Of a DNA stretch of 39,715 nt, positions 1 to 7,466 are shown piece by piece. The notes under the pieces were generated by a model that saw only the letters and a list, made by a program, of their open reading frames with translations, made no database searches and was not told where the DNA came from. Source of the stretch: Reyranella aquatilis (lineage in GTDB: Bacteria > Pseudomonadota > Alphaproteobacteria > Reyranellales > Reyranellaceae); the NCBI RefSeq assembly GCF_020880995.1, contig NZ_JAJISD010000021.1:1-39715 (forward strand), given 5' to 3'. The first letter of the stretch is position 1, and each line of letters begins with the position of its first letter. A program made the position numbers and the translations under genes.

Positions 1-122
1 GCGAAGGCGTGCCGGCGACCGCGATCGCGGTGGTTGGCCGTGGCGAGCAGGGCCTGCTGGTCCAGACCGGCCCGAACGTCCGCGAGCCGCAGAACCGCCG
101 CGTCGAGATCGTCATCCAGTAA
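1..122 (+). CDS. OmpA-family outer-membrane protein, C-terminal end (partial)
   Basis: The reading frame is open from the window edge (first full codon at base 3) and ends with TAA at 120-122, so only about 39 C-terminal residues are seen. The terminal segment PNVREPQNRRVEIVIQ matches the last helix and strand of the OmpA/MotB peptidoglycan-binding domain, where the NRRVEI motif is highly conserved. Family knowledge: such domains bind diaminopimelate in peptidoglycan and tether the outer membrane. The N-terminal part (beta-barrel, lipoprotein or other) lies outside the window, so the exact subtype is unknown. A strong terminator follows directly. Confidence 0.75.
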   Translation, partial: EGVPATAIAVVGRGEQGLLVQTGPNVREPQNRRVEIVIQ

Positions 123-147
123 GACGATCCGAAGCACTGGCTTCAGG

Positions 148-180
148 AACGGCCGGGGGCGACCCCGGCCGTTTCCATTT
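148..180 (+). terminator. Rho-independent terminator after the OmpA-family gene
   Basis: A perfect 11-bp stem, AACGGCCGGGG (148-158) with CCCCGGCCGTT (163-173), closes a GCGA tetraloop of the GNRA type. It is followed by a T-rich tail (TTTCCATTTT). It separates the OmpA-family gene from the trcR promoter. Confidence 0.85.
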
Positions 181-200
181 TCGGGTATACGCTTTTCGGG

Positions 201-229
201 TTGGCGGGGCCGGGGCAGGCCTCTATATC
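201..229 (+). promoter_or_regulatory. Putative sigma-70 promoter of trcR
   Basis: TTGGCG (201-206), a 17-bp spacer and TATATC (224-229) form a good housekeeping promoter. Predicted transcription start is near 236, giving a leader of about 15 nt that contains AGGAG (237-241) ahead of the ATG at 251. Read from consensus only. Confidence 0.55.
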
Positions 230-250
230 CGGGCTCAGGAGAGTGAATTC

Positions 251-889
251 ATGTCGCAAGTGTTGATGCCCAAGGCGACCGCCGTCTGGCTGGTCGAGAA
301 CACGACCCTGACGTTCGACCAGATTTCGGCCTTCACCGGCCTCCATCCGCTCGAGATCCAGGCGATCGCCGATGGCGAGGTCGCGGGCGGCATGACCGGC
401 TACGATCCCACGACGAACGGCCAGCTCACCAAGGAAGAGATCAAGCGTGTCGAGGCCGACAGCAACGCGCGGTTGAAGTTGAGCCCGCGCGACGTGCCAA
501 TGCCGCAGGCGCGATCCAAGGGGCCGCGCTACACGCCCGTGGCCAAGCGCCAGGATCGGCCCGATGCCATCGCCTGGCTGCTGAAGACCCATCCGGAACT
601 GCAGGACAGCCAGGTCGCCAAGCTCGTCGGCTCGACCAAGAGCACGGTGCAGTCCGTCAAGGACCGCTCGCACTGGAACATGCAGAACGTTCGCCAGCGC
701 GATCCGGTGACGCTGGGTCTCTGCTCGCTCAAGGACCTGAACGACGCGGTCGACCGTGCGCGCCGCAAGGCGGCCCGTGAAGATGCCGCCCGCAAGAAGG
801 AAGCGGCCAAGTCGGGCGCGGTGGAGGAAGTCGCCGTGAGCGACGTCGATCCGGCCGAAGCCGACCAGCCCGACGTCGCCGAGCGCTAG
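251..889 (+). CDS. trcR: DUF1013 family cell-cycle transcriptional regulator TrcR
   Basis: 212-residue soluble protein starting at ATG 251 behind AGGAG. The N-terminal part (PKATAVWLVENTTLTFDQIS) and the central part (IAWLLKTHPELQDSQVAKLV) both look like helix-turn-helix segments. They match the DUF1013 family, which is largely confined to Alphaproteobacteria. Members are annotated as the cell-cycle transcriptional regulator TrcR and associated with RNA polymerase. The C-terminus (about 165-212) is a charged Lys/Arg/Ala helix followed by an acidic, probably disordered tail. It has its own promoter and is bounded by a terminator upstream and a convergent gene downstream, so it is probably monocistronic. 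The family call is firm; the regulon cannot be read from sequence. Confidence 0.88.
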   Translation: MSQVLMPKATAVWLVENTTLTFDQISAFTGLHPLEIQAIADGEVAGGMTGYDPTTNGQLTKEEIKRVEADSNARLKLSPRDVPMPQARSKGPRYTPVAKRQDRPDAIAWLLKTHPELQDSQVAKLVGSTKSTVQSVKDRSHWNMQNVRQRDPVTLGLCSLKDLNDAVDRARRKAAREDAARKKEAAKSGAVEEVAVSDVDPAEADQPDVAER

Positions 890-907
890 GCTCCGACGCG
901 GATCGTC

Positions 908-1900
908 CTAGACGGTCATCATCACCTTGCCGACATGGTCGGCGCGCTCCAGTTCGGCATGCGCGCCGGCGGCGTCCCGCAGCGGGAACGTCTTGTATAT
1001 GATCGGCTTGATCTTGCCGGCCTCGAGCAGCGGCCAGACCTTTTCCTTCAGCCCGCGCGCCATCCGGCCCTTGCTTTCGATGCTTTGCGGACGCAGCGTC
1101 GAACCCGTGAGCGTGAGGCGATTCACCATCAGGAAGCCGGCGCTGATGGTGGCGGTGGCACCGCCCTGCACGGCGATCACGACGCAGCGGCCGTCGAGCT
1201 TCAACAGCGACAGGTTCTTCGGCAGGTAGTCGCCGGCCACCATGTCGAGCACGACGTCGATGCCGCCCGACAGCTTCTTGGCCTCCGCCACCCAGTCGTT
1301 GTCCTTGTAGAGGATCGCGTGATCGGCCCCGAGGGCCGTCACAGCATCGGCCTTCTCCTGCGTGCGCACGGTGGTGAGGACCGTGGCACCGATCGACTTG
1401 GCGAGCTGGATCGCCGTCGTGCCGATGCCGCTCGCGCCGCCATGGATCAGGACCGTTTCGCCGGCCTTGAGCTGTCCGCGCTCGAACAGGTTGTGCCACA
1501 CGGTGAAGTAATTTTCCGGCAGGGCCGCGGCGTGCAGCATGTCGAAGCCCGTGGGCGGCGGCAGGCACTGCGGCGCCGGCACGGTGCAATACTCGGCGTA
1601 GGAGCCGCCCGGCGTGAGGGCGCAGATCGCGTCGCCCAGGTTCCAACCGGTCACGCCTTCGCCGAGCGCGGCAATTGTGCCCGCGGCTTCGAGACCGGGC
1701 AGATCCGAGGCGCCCGGCGGCGGTGCGTAGTTGCCCATGCGCTGGGCAATGTCGGGTCTGTTGACCGCGGTGGCGGCGACCTTGATCAGGATTTCGCCCG
1801 CCTTGGGCAGGGGCACCGGCCGGGTCGCCGGAACGAGTACCTCTGGGCCGCCATACTTGGTGATTTCGATGCAGGTCATCGTGGCGGGCAGGGCACTCAT
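908..1900 (-). CDS. NAD(P)H-quinone oxidoreductase, zinc-independent MDR (PIG3/QOR type)
   Basis: 330-residue medium-chain dehydrogenase/reductase. The N-terminal GroES-like domain begins MTCIEITKYGGPEVL, and the segment GLEAAGTIAALGEGVTGW is typical of the quinone oxidoreductase branch. The Rossmann domain carries LIHGGASGIGTTAIQLAKSI around residues 150-170 for NADPH binding. The cysteine/histidine cluster of zinc alcohol dehydrogenases is not evident, consistent with the zinc-free PIG3/QOR group. Predicted role: NADPH-dependent reduction of quinones or enones in the cytosol; the physiological substrate is unknown. The ATG at 1900 has AAAGG upstream on the minus strand. It is convergent with trcR and divergent from the DUF1192 gene. 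Confidence 0.85.
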   Translation of the reverse strand: MSALPATMTCIEITKYGGPEVLVPATRPVPLPKAGEILIKVAATAVNRPDIAQRMGNYAPPPGASDLPGLEAAGTIAALGEGVTGWNLGDAICALTPGGSYAEYCTVPAPQCLPPPTGFDMLHAAALPENYFTVWHNLFERGQLKAGETVLIHGGASGIGTTAIQLAKSIGATVLTTVRTQEKADAVTALGADHAILYKDNDWVAEAKKLSGGIDVVLDMVAGDYLPKNLSLLKLDGRCVVIAVQGGATATISAGFLMVNRLTLTGSTLRPQSIESKGRMARGLKEKVWPLLEAGKIKPIIYKTFPLRDAAGAHAELERADHVGKVMMTV

Positions 1901-1966
1901 GGTCGGCCTTTCGAAGCAGGTGGAGCGGTGCTAGTCCTGCCTTAGCCGCTTCCGTGGAGACGCGCC

Positions 1967-2155
1967 ATGGCCTTCGAACTCGACGATCTGGACCCCAGGC
2001 AGAAGAAGTCACAACCGAGGAATCTCGACGTCATGAACGTCGAGGATCTCGAGGAATACGTCACCGTGCTCAAGGCCGAACTCGAGCGCGTCGAGGCCAA
2101 GATCAAGGCCAAGCGGAGCCATGCCGCGGCCGCCGCCTCGTTGTTCAAGAAGTAA
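1967..2155 (+). CDS. DUF1192 domain-containing small protein
   Basis: 62-residue acidic/basic protein starting MAFELDDLDPRQKK, then the conserved NLDVMNVEDLEEYVTVL and a heptad-like helix ELERVEAKIKAKRSHA that ends in LFKK. Length and motif order match DUF1192, a small alphaproteobacterial family of unknown function; the helix is probably a short coiled coil. GGAG lies about 9 nt before the ATG. The next gene, a sulfhydrylase, begins 32 bp downstream, so the two may be co-transcribed. No enzymatic residues are visible. Confidence 0.8.
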   Translation: MAFELDDLDPRQKKSQPRNLDVMNVEDLEEYVTVLKAELERVEAKIKAKRSHAAAAASLFKK

Positions 2156-2187
2156 CCTCGGCGAACCGCCCAAGAAGGGGAAATGAA

Positions 2188-3483
2188 TTGGTCGAAGCCA
2201 AGTTCCTGAGGCCCGACACGCTGGCACTGCACGCGGGCCAGCATCCCGATCCTGCGACCGGCGCGCGCGCGGTGCCGATCTACCAGACGACGTCCTTCGT
2301 CTTTCGCGACGTCGATCACGCCGCGAGCCTGTTCAACCTCGAAGTCGGCGGCCACATCTACAGCCGCATCTCCAATCCGACGGTCTCGGTGTTCGAGGAG
2401 AGGGTCGCCGCGCTGGAGGAGGGCTCGGGCGCGCTTGCCACGTCGAGCGGCCAGGCGGCGCTGCACATCGCCATCGCCACGCTGATGGGGGCGGGGAGTC
2501 ACATCGTGGCCTCGACCTCGCTCTATGGCGGCACGCGCAACATGCTGGCGCTCACGCTGCCGCGTTTCGGGATCGAGACGACGTTCGTGCATCCGCGCGA
2601 CCATGGGGGCTTCCGCAAGGCCATCCGGCCCAATTCGCGGCTGGTGCTGGGCGAGACGATCGGCAATCCGGGCGGCGAGGTGCTCGACATCCCCGCCATC
2701 GCCGCGATCGCCCACGAGGCGAAGATCCCGTTGATGATCGACAACACCTTCGCCTCGCCGATCCTGTGTAAGCCTTTGACCCTTGGCGCGGACATCGTCT
2801 TCCATTCGGCGACCAAGTTCATCGGCGGCCACGGCGTGGCGATCGGCGGCGTAATCGTCGAATCGGGTCGCTTCGACTGGGAAGGCTCGGGCAAGTTCCC
2901 GACGCTGACGGAACCCTATGCCGGCTATCACGGCATCGACTTCGCCGAGGAGTTCGGCCCGCACGCCTTCGTGATGCGCGCCCGCACCGAGGGCGTGCGC
3001 GACTTCGGCTGCTGCCTGTCGCCGCAGAACGCCTTCTACCTGATCCAGGGACTGGAGACGCTGCCGCTGCGCGTCGCTCGCCACGTCGACAATGCCCGCA
3101 AGGTGATGGAATTCCTCAAGGCCAATCCGGCGGTCGAGCGCATCGCCTCTCCCGATATGCCCGATCACCCGGACCACGTTCTCGCGCAGCGGCTGCTGCC
3201 CAAGGGCACGGGATCGATCTTCAGCTTCGACATCAAGGGCGGGCGCGAGGCCGGCCGCCGCTTCATCGAGCGGCTGAAGCTGTTCTCGCATCTCGCCAAT
3301 GTCGGCGACGCCAAGTCGCTGGTGATCCATCCCGCCTCGACGACGCATGCGCAGCTCGATGCGGCGGCGCTGGCGGCGGCGGGCATCGGAGAAGGCATGA
3401 TCAGGCTCTCGATCGGCCTCGAAGATCCCGAAGACCTGATCGACGATCTCGGGCCGGCGCTGCGCGCCGCGCAGAAGGGCTGA
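2188..3483 (+). CDS. O-acetylhomoserine/O-succinylhomoserine sulfhydrylase (MetY type)
   Basis: 431-residue Cys/Met-metabolism PLP enzyme. Predicted reaction: gamma-replacement on an activated homoserine with sulfide to give homocysteine, the direct sulfhydrylation route to methionine. The PLP lysine is K210 in HSATKFIGGHG; SSGQAALHIAI (around 86-96) and YSRISNPT (around 58-65) are family hallmarks. The length matches MetY enzymes (about 425-435), longer than MetB/MetC. I chose the TTG at 2188 because AAGAAGGGG lies 8-10 nt upstream and the homology begins directly (AKFLRPDTLALHAGQ). The nearby ATG at 2183 is in a different frame. The downstream hydrolase starts 3 nt after the stop, suggesting an operon. 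Acetyl versus succinyl preference cannot be decided. Confidence 0.88.
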   Translation: MVEAKFLRPDTLALHAGQHPDPATGARAVPIYQTTSFVFRDVDHAASLFNLEVGGHIYSRISNPTVSVFEERVAALEEGSGALATSSGQAALHIAIATLMGAGSHIVASTSLYGGTRNMLALTLPRFGIETTFVHPRDHGGFRKAIRPNSRLVLGETIGNPGGEVLDIPAIAAIAHEAKIPLMIDNTFASPILCKPLTLGADIVFHSATKFIGGHGVAIGGVIVESGRFDWEGSGKFPTLTEPYAGYHGIDFAEEFGPHAFVMRARTEGVRDFGCCLSPQNAFYLIQGLETLPLRVARHVDNARKVMEFLKANPAVERIASPDMPDHPDHVLAQRLLPKGTGSIFSFDIKGGREAGRRFIERLKLFSHLANVGDAKSLVIHPASTTHAQLDAAALAAAGIGEGMIRLSIGLEDPEDLIDDLGPALRAAQKG

Positions 3484-3485
3484 CC

Positions 3486-4274
3486 ATGAAGCTCACCGTC
3501 GACGGCCGGACCGTCTTCGCGACGACCGGGGGCGCTGAATTCGACCCGGCCCGGCCCGCGATCGTCTTCCTCCACGGCGCGGGCTTCGACCGCACGGCCT
3601 GGCGCCTGCAGACACGATGGTTCGCCCATCATGGCCGCAGCGTGCTCGCCGTCGATTTCCCGGCCCACGGCTGGTCGGACGGTCCCGCGCTGGAAAGCAT
3701 CGGCGCGATGGCCGACTGGACGGCGCGCCTGATCGAGGCTGCGGGGCTGAAGCAGGCGGCGCTGGTGGGGCATTCGATGGGGGCGCTCGTCGCCCTCGAC
3801 TGCGCGGGACGGCATGGCGACAAGGTGCGGGCGCTCGGCCTGTGCGGCGTCGCCGCCGAGATGCCGGTGCATCCCGAGATGCTCGAATCGGCCAAGGCCA
3901 ACACGGTGAAAGTGCAGGAGCTCATGACCTTCTGGGGCATGGGCAACGCGCTGCATAAGGGCGGCATGGTCTCGCCCGGCCTGTGGCTGCGGCGCGAGTC
4001 GCTTGCGGTGCTGGCGGGCAACAAGCCGGGCGTCATCCACACGGATCTGGCCGCCTGCAACGCCTACAAGGAGGCGCCCGCCCGGGCGGCCGCCGTGACC
4101 TGCCCGACCGTGTTCGTGCTGGGCGACGGCGATCTCATGACGCCTGCCCCCAAGGCCAAAGCGCTGGTCGCCGCCATCGCCGGTTCGAGGGCCGTGACCA
4201 TTCCCGACTGCGGGCACTTCATGATGGTGGAGCGCCCCGACGAAACGCTGGAGGCGTTGAAGGCCTGTGTCTGA
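3486..4274 (+). CDS. Alpha/beta hydrolase
   Basis: 262-residue alpha/beta-hydrolase-fold protein. Visible elements are the oxyanion segment FLHGAGFDRTAW (around 27-38), the nucleophile elbow GHSMGAL (Ser near residue 96), the acid-turn region FVLGDGDLMTP (around 212-222) and the catalytic histidine in DCGHFMMVERP near the C-terminus. No signal peptide, so cytosolic. It starts 3 nt after metY and overlaps the following SDR gene by 8 nt, so the three are probably translated from one mRNA. The substrate is unknown. Esterase, C-C hydrolase or thioesterase are possible; the metY link could hint at hydrolysis of an O-acyl homoserine by-product, but that is speculation. Confidence 0.85.
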   Translation: MKLTVDGRTVFATTGGAEFDPARPAIVFLHGAGFDRTAWRLQTRWFAHHGRSVLAVDFPAHGWSDGPALESIGAMADWTARLIEAAGLKQAALVGHSMGALVALDCAGRHGDKVRALGLCGVAAEMPVHPEMLESAKANTVKVQELMTFWGMGNALHKGGMVSPGLWLRRESLAVLAGNKPGVIHTDLAACNAYKEAPARAAAVTCPTVFVLGDGDLMTPAPKAKALVAAIAGSRAVTIPDCGHFMMVERPDETLEALKACV

Positions 4275-5004
4275 GCGCGTCGCTCTCGTTACCGGGTCCA
4301 CCTCCGGGATCGGCGCCGCCATCGCGCGCCGCCTCGTGCGCGACGGCTATGTCGTGGCGCTTCATTCGCGCAGCTCCGCCGAGGTCGGTCGCGCGATGGT
4401 CCGGGAGCTGAAGAACGCCAGCTACCACCAAGCCGACCTCGGCGATGAGACGGCCGCACGCGGCCTCGTAGCGTCGGTGCTCGAGGCGCACGGCCGCCTC
4501 GACGTGCTGGTGAACAATGCCGGGCTGTCGATCCGCATCCCGCATACCGACCTGAAGGCCGCGACGCCGGCCTTGTGGCGGCAGATGCTCGACGTGAACC
4601 TGATCGCGCCGTTCGTGCTGGTCGCGGAAGCCGAAGCCGCATTGCGTGCATCGGCGGCCAGCGGACCAGCGGCGAGCATCGTCAACATCGGCACGCATGC
4701 GGGCTCGCGGCCGAAGGGCTCTTCGATTCCCTATGCGGCATCGAAGGCCGCGCTCCACCATGTCACGAAGCTGCTGGCGCTCTCGCTGGGACCAGACATC
4801 CGCGTCAACGCCGTTGCACCCGGCCTTGTCGAGACGCCCATGACGGCGAACTGGCCCGACATGCTCGAGACCTGGAGAGCGAAGTCGCCGATGAAGCGTC
4901 CTGCGAAGCCGGAGGACATCGCCGATCTGGTGGCCGCGCTCTGCGCCAACGATTACGTTACCGGAGAGATCGTCATCGCCGACGGTGGGCTGAACCTCAC
5001 CTGA
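4267..5004 (+). CDS. Short-chain dehydrogenase/reductase (SDR)
   Basis: 245-residue classical SDR. Cofactor motif TGSTSGIG (residues 9-16), structural NNAG (83-86) and catalytic YAASK (Y156, K160) are present. The position 13 residues before the tyrosine, normally serine, is Thr143 (NIGTHAG). An Arg/Ser-rich turn (LHSRSS) after beta-2 suggests NADP(H). The GTG start at 4267 overlaps the hydrolase stop by 8 nt and puts the Rossmann motif at the normal distance from the N-terminus. The C-terminal Pro-Glu-Asp-Ile segment and YVTGEIVIADGGLNL are typical of the FabG-like group. The substrate is not identifiable. Confidence 0.87.
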   Translation: MSERVALVTGSTSGIGAAIARRLVRDGYVVALHSRSSAEVGRAMVRELKNASYHQADLGDETAARGLVASVLEAHGRLDVLVNNAGLSIRIPHTDLKAATPALWRQMLDVNLIAPFVLVAEAEAALRASAASGPAASIVNIGTHAGSRPKGSSIPYAASKAALHHVTKLLALSLGPDIRVNAVAPGLVETPMTANWPDMLETWRAKSPMKRPAKPEDIADLVAALCANDYVTGEIVIADGGLNLT

Positions 5005-5026
5005 GCCAGACACGGAGGAAACGACA

Positions 5027-5854
5027 ATGAACGTCCAGACGCTGCCGCCGGGCTACAAGACCGCCCCATGGACGCCGCCGGAAAACATCACGGGCGCCAT
5101 GCTGGCCGAAGCCAGCAACAAGCTGATCGAGCTGCTGCGCATCCGCACCCAACCGATCGGCATGCGCCTGTTCGAAGACCCGGCCGAGATGGACAAGATC
5201 AAGGGTATCCGCAAGCCGACCGAGGGATTCAAGTTCACCATGTGCCAGATGGTGACGCAGTCGCGCTGGTACGGCTTCACGCTCGGCATCACCGTCGACA
5301 ATACGCGTGGCGGCAATTGCGGCGGTGTCGTGGGCCTCAACCATCCAGGCGAGGGGTTCCTGTCGGGCGACCACATGAACGGCGTCTGGTTCGGCAACAA
5401 GGAGGCCTCGGCCGCCCATCAGGCGCAGATGCCGCGCGTGCCGGACGGCAAGTACAACGGCCTCGCGGTGTCGCCGCTGCGTTCGGCGCGCCTCGATCCG
5501 CCCGACATCTGCCTGTTCTATGGCACGCCCGGCCAGATGATCTATTTCATCAACGGCCTGCAGTATCACCGCTATCGCCGCTACGACTTCACCGTCACGG
5601 GCGAGAGCGCCTGCGCCGATTCCTGGGGCCGGGCGCTCGCCACGCGGCAGACCTCGCTGTCGCTGCCCTGCTTCGCCGAGCGGCGCTACGGCGGCGTGGC
5701 CGACGACGAGCTGCTGATGGCCTGTCCGCCGGACGAATTGCTGCGCGCCGTCGAGGGCATGGGCCATCTCGGCAGGAATGGCCTGCGCTACCCGTTCCCG
5801 CCTTACGGCGCGGTGATGGATCCGGCGCTGGGCATGGCCAAGAGCTACAGCTGA
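5027..5854 (+). CDS. DUF169 domain-containing protein
   Basis: 275-residue cytosolic protein preceded by GGAGG 8 nt before the ATG. It carries DUF169 signatures: an N-terminal helical part (ASNKLIELLRIRTQPIGMRL), a cysteine segment KFTMCQMVTQSRWYG, NCGGVVGL about 30 residues later, and a C-terminal GESACADSWGRALATR with further cysteines (LPCF, MACPP). DUF169 is widespread in archaea and anaerobes and has no established reaction; the conserved cysteines invite a metal or redox role, which is inference. It lies 22 bp after the SDR and 1 bp before a 2H phosphoesterase, so it shares their transcript. The function is unknown. Confidence 0.8.
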   Translation: MNVQTLPPGYKTAPWTPPENITGAMLAEASNKLIELLRIRTQPIGMRLFEDPAEMDKIKGIRKPTEGFKFTMCQMVTQSRWYGFTLGITVDNTRGGNCGGVVGLNHPGEGFLSGDHMNGVWFGNKEASAAHQAQMPRVPDGKYNGLAVSPLRSARLDPPDICLFYGTPGQMIYFINGLQYHRYRRYDFTVTGESACADSWGRALATRQTSLSLPCFAERRYGGVADDELLMACPPDELLRAVEGMGHLGRNGLRYPFPPYGAVMDPALGMAKSYS

Positions 5855-5855
5855 G

Positions 5856-6338
5856 ATGCTCTACGTCGTGGCCTGGCCGGTACTGGGCGAGGCCGACGAC
5901 GCGGCACTGCATCGCCTTCGCGCGCAGTACCATCCGGGCGAGGCCGCGCTGATCGGCCCACATTTCACCTTGGTGTTCGGCGCCGCGGCCGAACGCGAAG
6001 CTGCGCTGCGCGAGGCCCTGCAGGGCCTCGCGCAGCGCCCATTCTGGTTCCAGATCGAGCGCATCGTGCGGTCGGATCTTCATCTGTATGCCGAACCCTC
6101 GGATGGTGCTGCAGAACTCACGGCGCTGCACGAGGCGCTGAACCCGGTGCCGGGCCGCGAGCCGTTCGAGCCGCACATAACACTTGGCCTGTTCCGCAGT
6201 GCCGCCGAGGCCGAGCAGGTTGCGCGCATCGTCGGACGCCGGAACCTGCCTATGACCGGCCGTGTCGAGGAGCTGGCGCTGCTGCGGCGTTCAGGCGACG
6301 GGCTAGAGACGCTGGCGAGCATCCGCCTCGGCGCATGA
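5856..6338 (+). CDS. 2H phosphoesterase / 2'-5' RNA ligase-like protein
   Basis: 160-residue protein with the two signature H-x-T motifs of the 2H superfamily: GPHFTLVFG (around residue 35) and PHITLGLF (around residue 108). They are symmetrically placed as in the two-lobed fold that uses both histidines. Family chemistry is hydrolysis or ligation of 2'-5' or cyclic 2',3'-phosphodiester bonds in RNA or nucleotides; the real substrate here is unknown. The ATG lies directly after the DUF169 stop, and the 3' end overlaps the next gene by 4 nt (ATGA), so it is embedded in one operon. No signal peptide. Confidence 0.8.
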   Translation: MLYVVAWPVLGEADDAALHRLRAQYHPGEAALIGPHFTLVFGAAAEREAALREALQGLAQRPFWFQIERIVRSDLHLYAEPSDGAAELTALHEALNPVPGREPFEPHITLGLFRSAAEAEQVARIVGRRNLPMTGRVEELALLRRSGDGLETLASIRLGA

Positions 6339-7444
6339 GTTTCCTGCGCCGAACCCTGCTCGTGCTTCTGGCAGCGCTGCTGCTCCTGGTCTTCTTCGGC
6401 CGCCCGATGGTCTGGGCCGAAGCGACGCTCCTGATGTGGGACGTGGCCGCCGGCGGTGCCCGGACCTGGTGGCAGGACATGACCGCGCCGCCACTGGAAT
6501 CGGCGATGCGCTGGGAGGACGGGGAGGGCGACCTCTATCTGCCGGCCAGCCAGGCGCGGGCGGCGATGGTACTGGTGCCGGGCGCCGCCGTGCTGGGTCG
6601 GGACGAACCGCAGCTGCAGGCGTTCGCGCGCAGCCTCGCGCGGGCCGGGTTCGCGGTCTTGGTGCCCGAGTTGCCGGAGGTACGCCGGCTGGTCCTGTCA
6701 CGGGCCGATGGCGACCGCGTGGCGCAGGCACTGCGACAGTTGAACGGGCGCTTTCCCGACCTGCCGCTCGGCGTCGCGGCGATCTCGTACGCCGCCGCGC
6801 CCGCGCTCATCGCCGCGATCGAGGACGATCTCACTCCGAAGATCGCCTTCGTTCTCGCCATCGGCGGCTATCGCGACGCCTACTCGACCATCCGCTTCGT
6901 CACCACCGGGGCGTTCCGGCCGAGAGGCGACAGCCGCGAATTCCGCGTCGAACCCGATGCCTATGGCCGCTGGGCCATCCTGCGCGCCAATGCGAGCCGG
7001 CTGGACGATCGACGCGACGCGCACCTGCTGGAAGAGATCGCGCAGCTTCGCGCCCGGGACCGCAATGCCGACATCTCCCGTCAGGTCGCGATGCTGGGAT
7101 CTCAGGGCCGGGCCGTCCTGGCCCTCGTCGACAACCGCGATCCCGATGCCGTCGACCGCCTGATCGCCGCCCTGCCTGAGAGCGTGCGCCGCGAGATCGA
7201 TGGCCTGAACCTCGCCTTCCATGACCTGTCAAAACTGCGTGGCCATCTCATCCTGGTGCACGGCCGCGGCGATCCGATGGTGCCCTACAGCGAGAGCCAG
7301 GACCTCGCCGTCGCCGCCTCGAGGGCACGGGTATCGCTCTTCCTCGTCGACGACATCGGGCACGTCCAGTTCAACGAGGTGAGCCTCGCCAACGCCTGGA
7401 CGATGTGGAAGGCGATCGTCGCTCTGCTCGAGGAACGGCGCTAG
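6335..7444 (+). CDS. Membrane-anchored alpha/beta-hydrolase-like protein
   Basis: 369 residues with an N-terminal hydrophobic anchor (RRTLLVLLAALLLLVFFG, around 5-22) and an extracytoplasmic hydrolase-like domain. The fold is suggested by AAMVLVPGAAVLGRDEPQ (strand plus oxyanion loop), GVAAISYAAAPAL at the nucleophile position, LILVHGRGDPMVPYS with the acid, and DDIGHVQFNE with the histidine. The nucleophile elbow reads A-I-S-Y-A rather than G-x-S-x-G, which is unusual. It starts inside the preceding 2H phosphoesterase (ATGA overlap). It could be an esterase or a non-catalytic relative; no specific family name is justified. Confidence 0.7.
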   Translation: MSFLRRTLLVLLAALLLLVFFGRPMVWAEATLLMWDVAAGGARTWWQDMTAPPLESAMRWEDGEGDLYLPASQARAAMVLVPGAAVLGRDEPQLQAFARSLARAGFAVLVPELPEVRRLVLSRADGDRVAQALRQLNGRFPDLPLGVAAISYAAAPALIAAIEDDLTPKIAFVLAIGGYRDAYSTIRFVTTGAFRPRGDSREFRVEPDAYGRWAILRANASRLDDRRDAHLLEEIAQLRARDRNADISRQVAMLGSQGRAVLALVDNRDPDAVDRLIAALPESVRREIDGLNLAFHDLSKLRGHLILVHGRGDPMVPYSESQDLAVAASRARVSLFLVDDIGHVQFNEVSLANAWTMWKAIVALLEERR

Positions 7445-7466
7445 AGCAGGCGCGCGCTCCAATGAT

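Noticed and set aside
7445..7466. Short GAGC/GCTC inverted repeat between convergent genes as a terminator
   Set aside because: Only a 4-bp stem with a long loop and no T-run.
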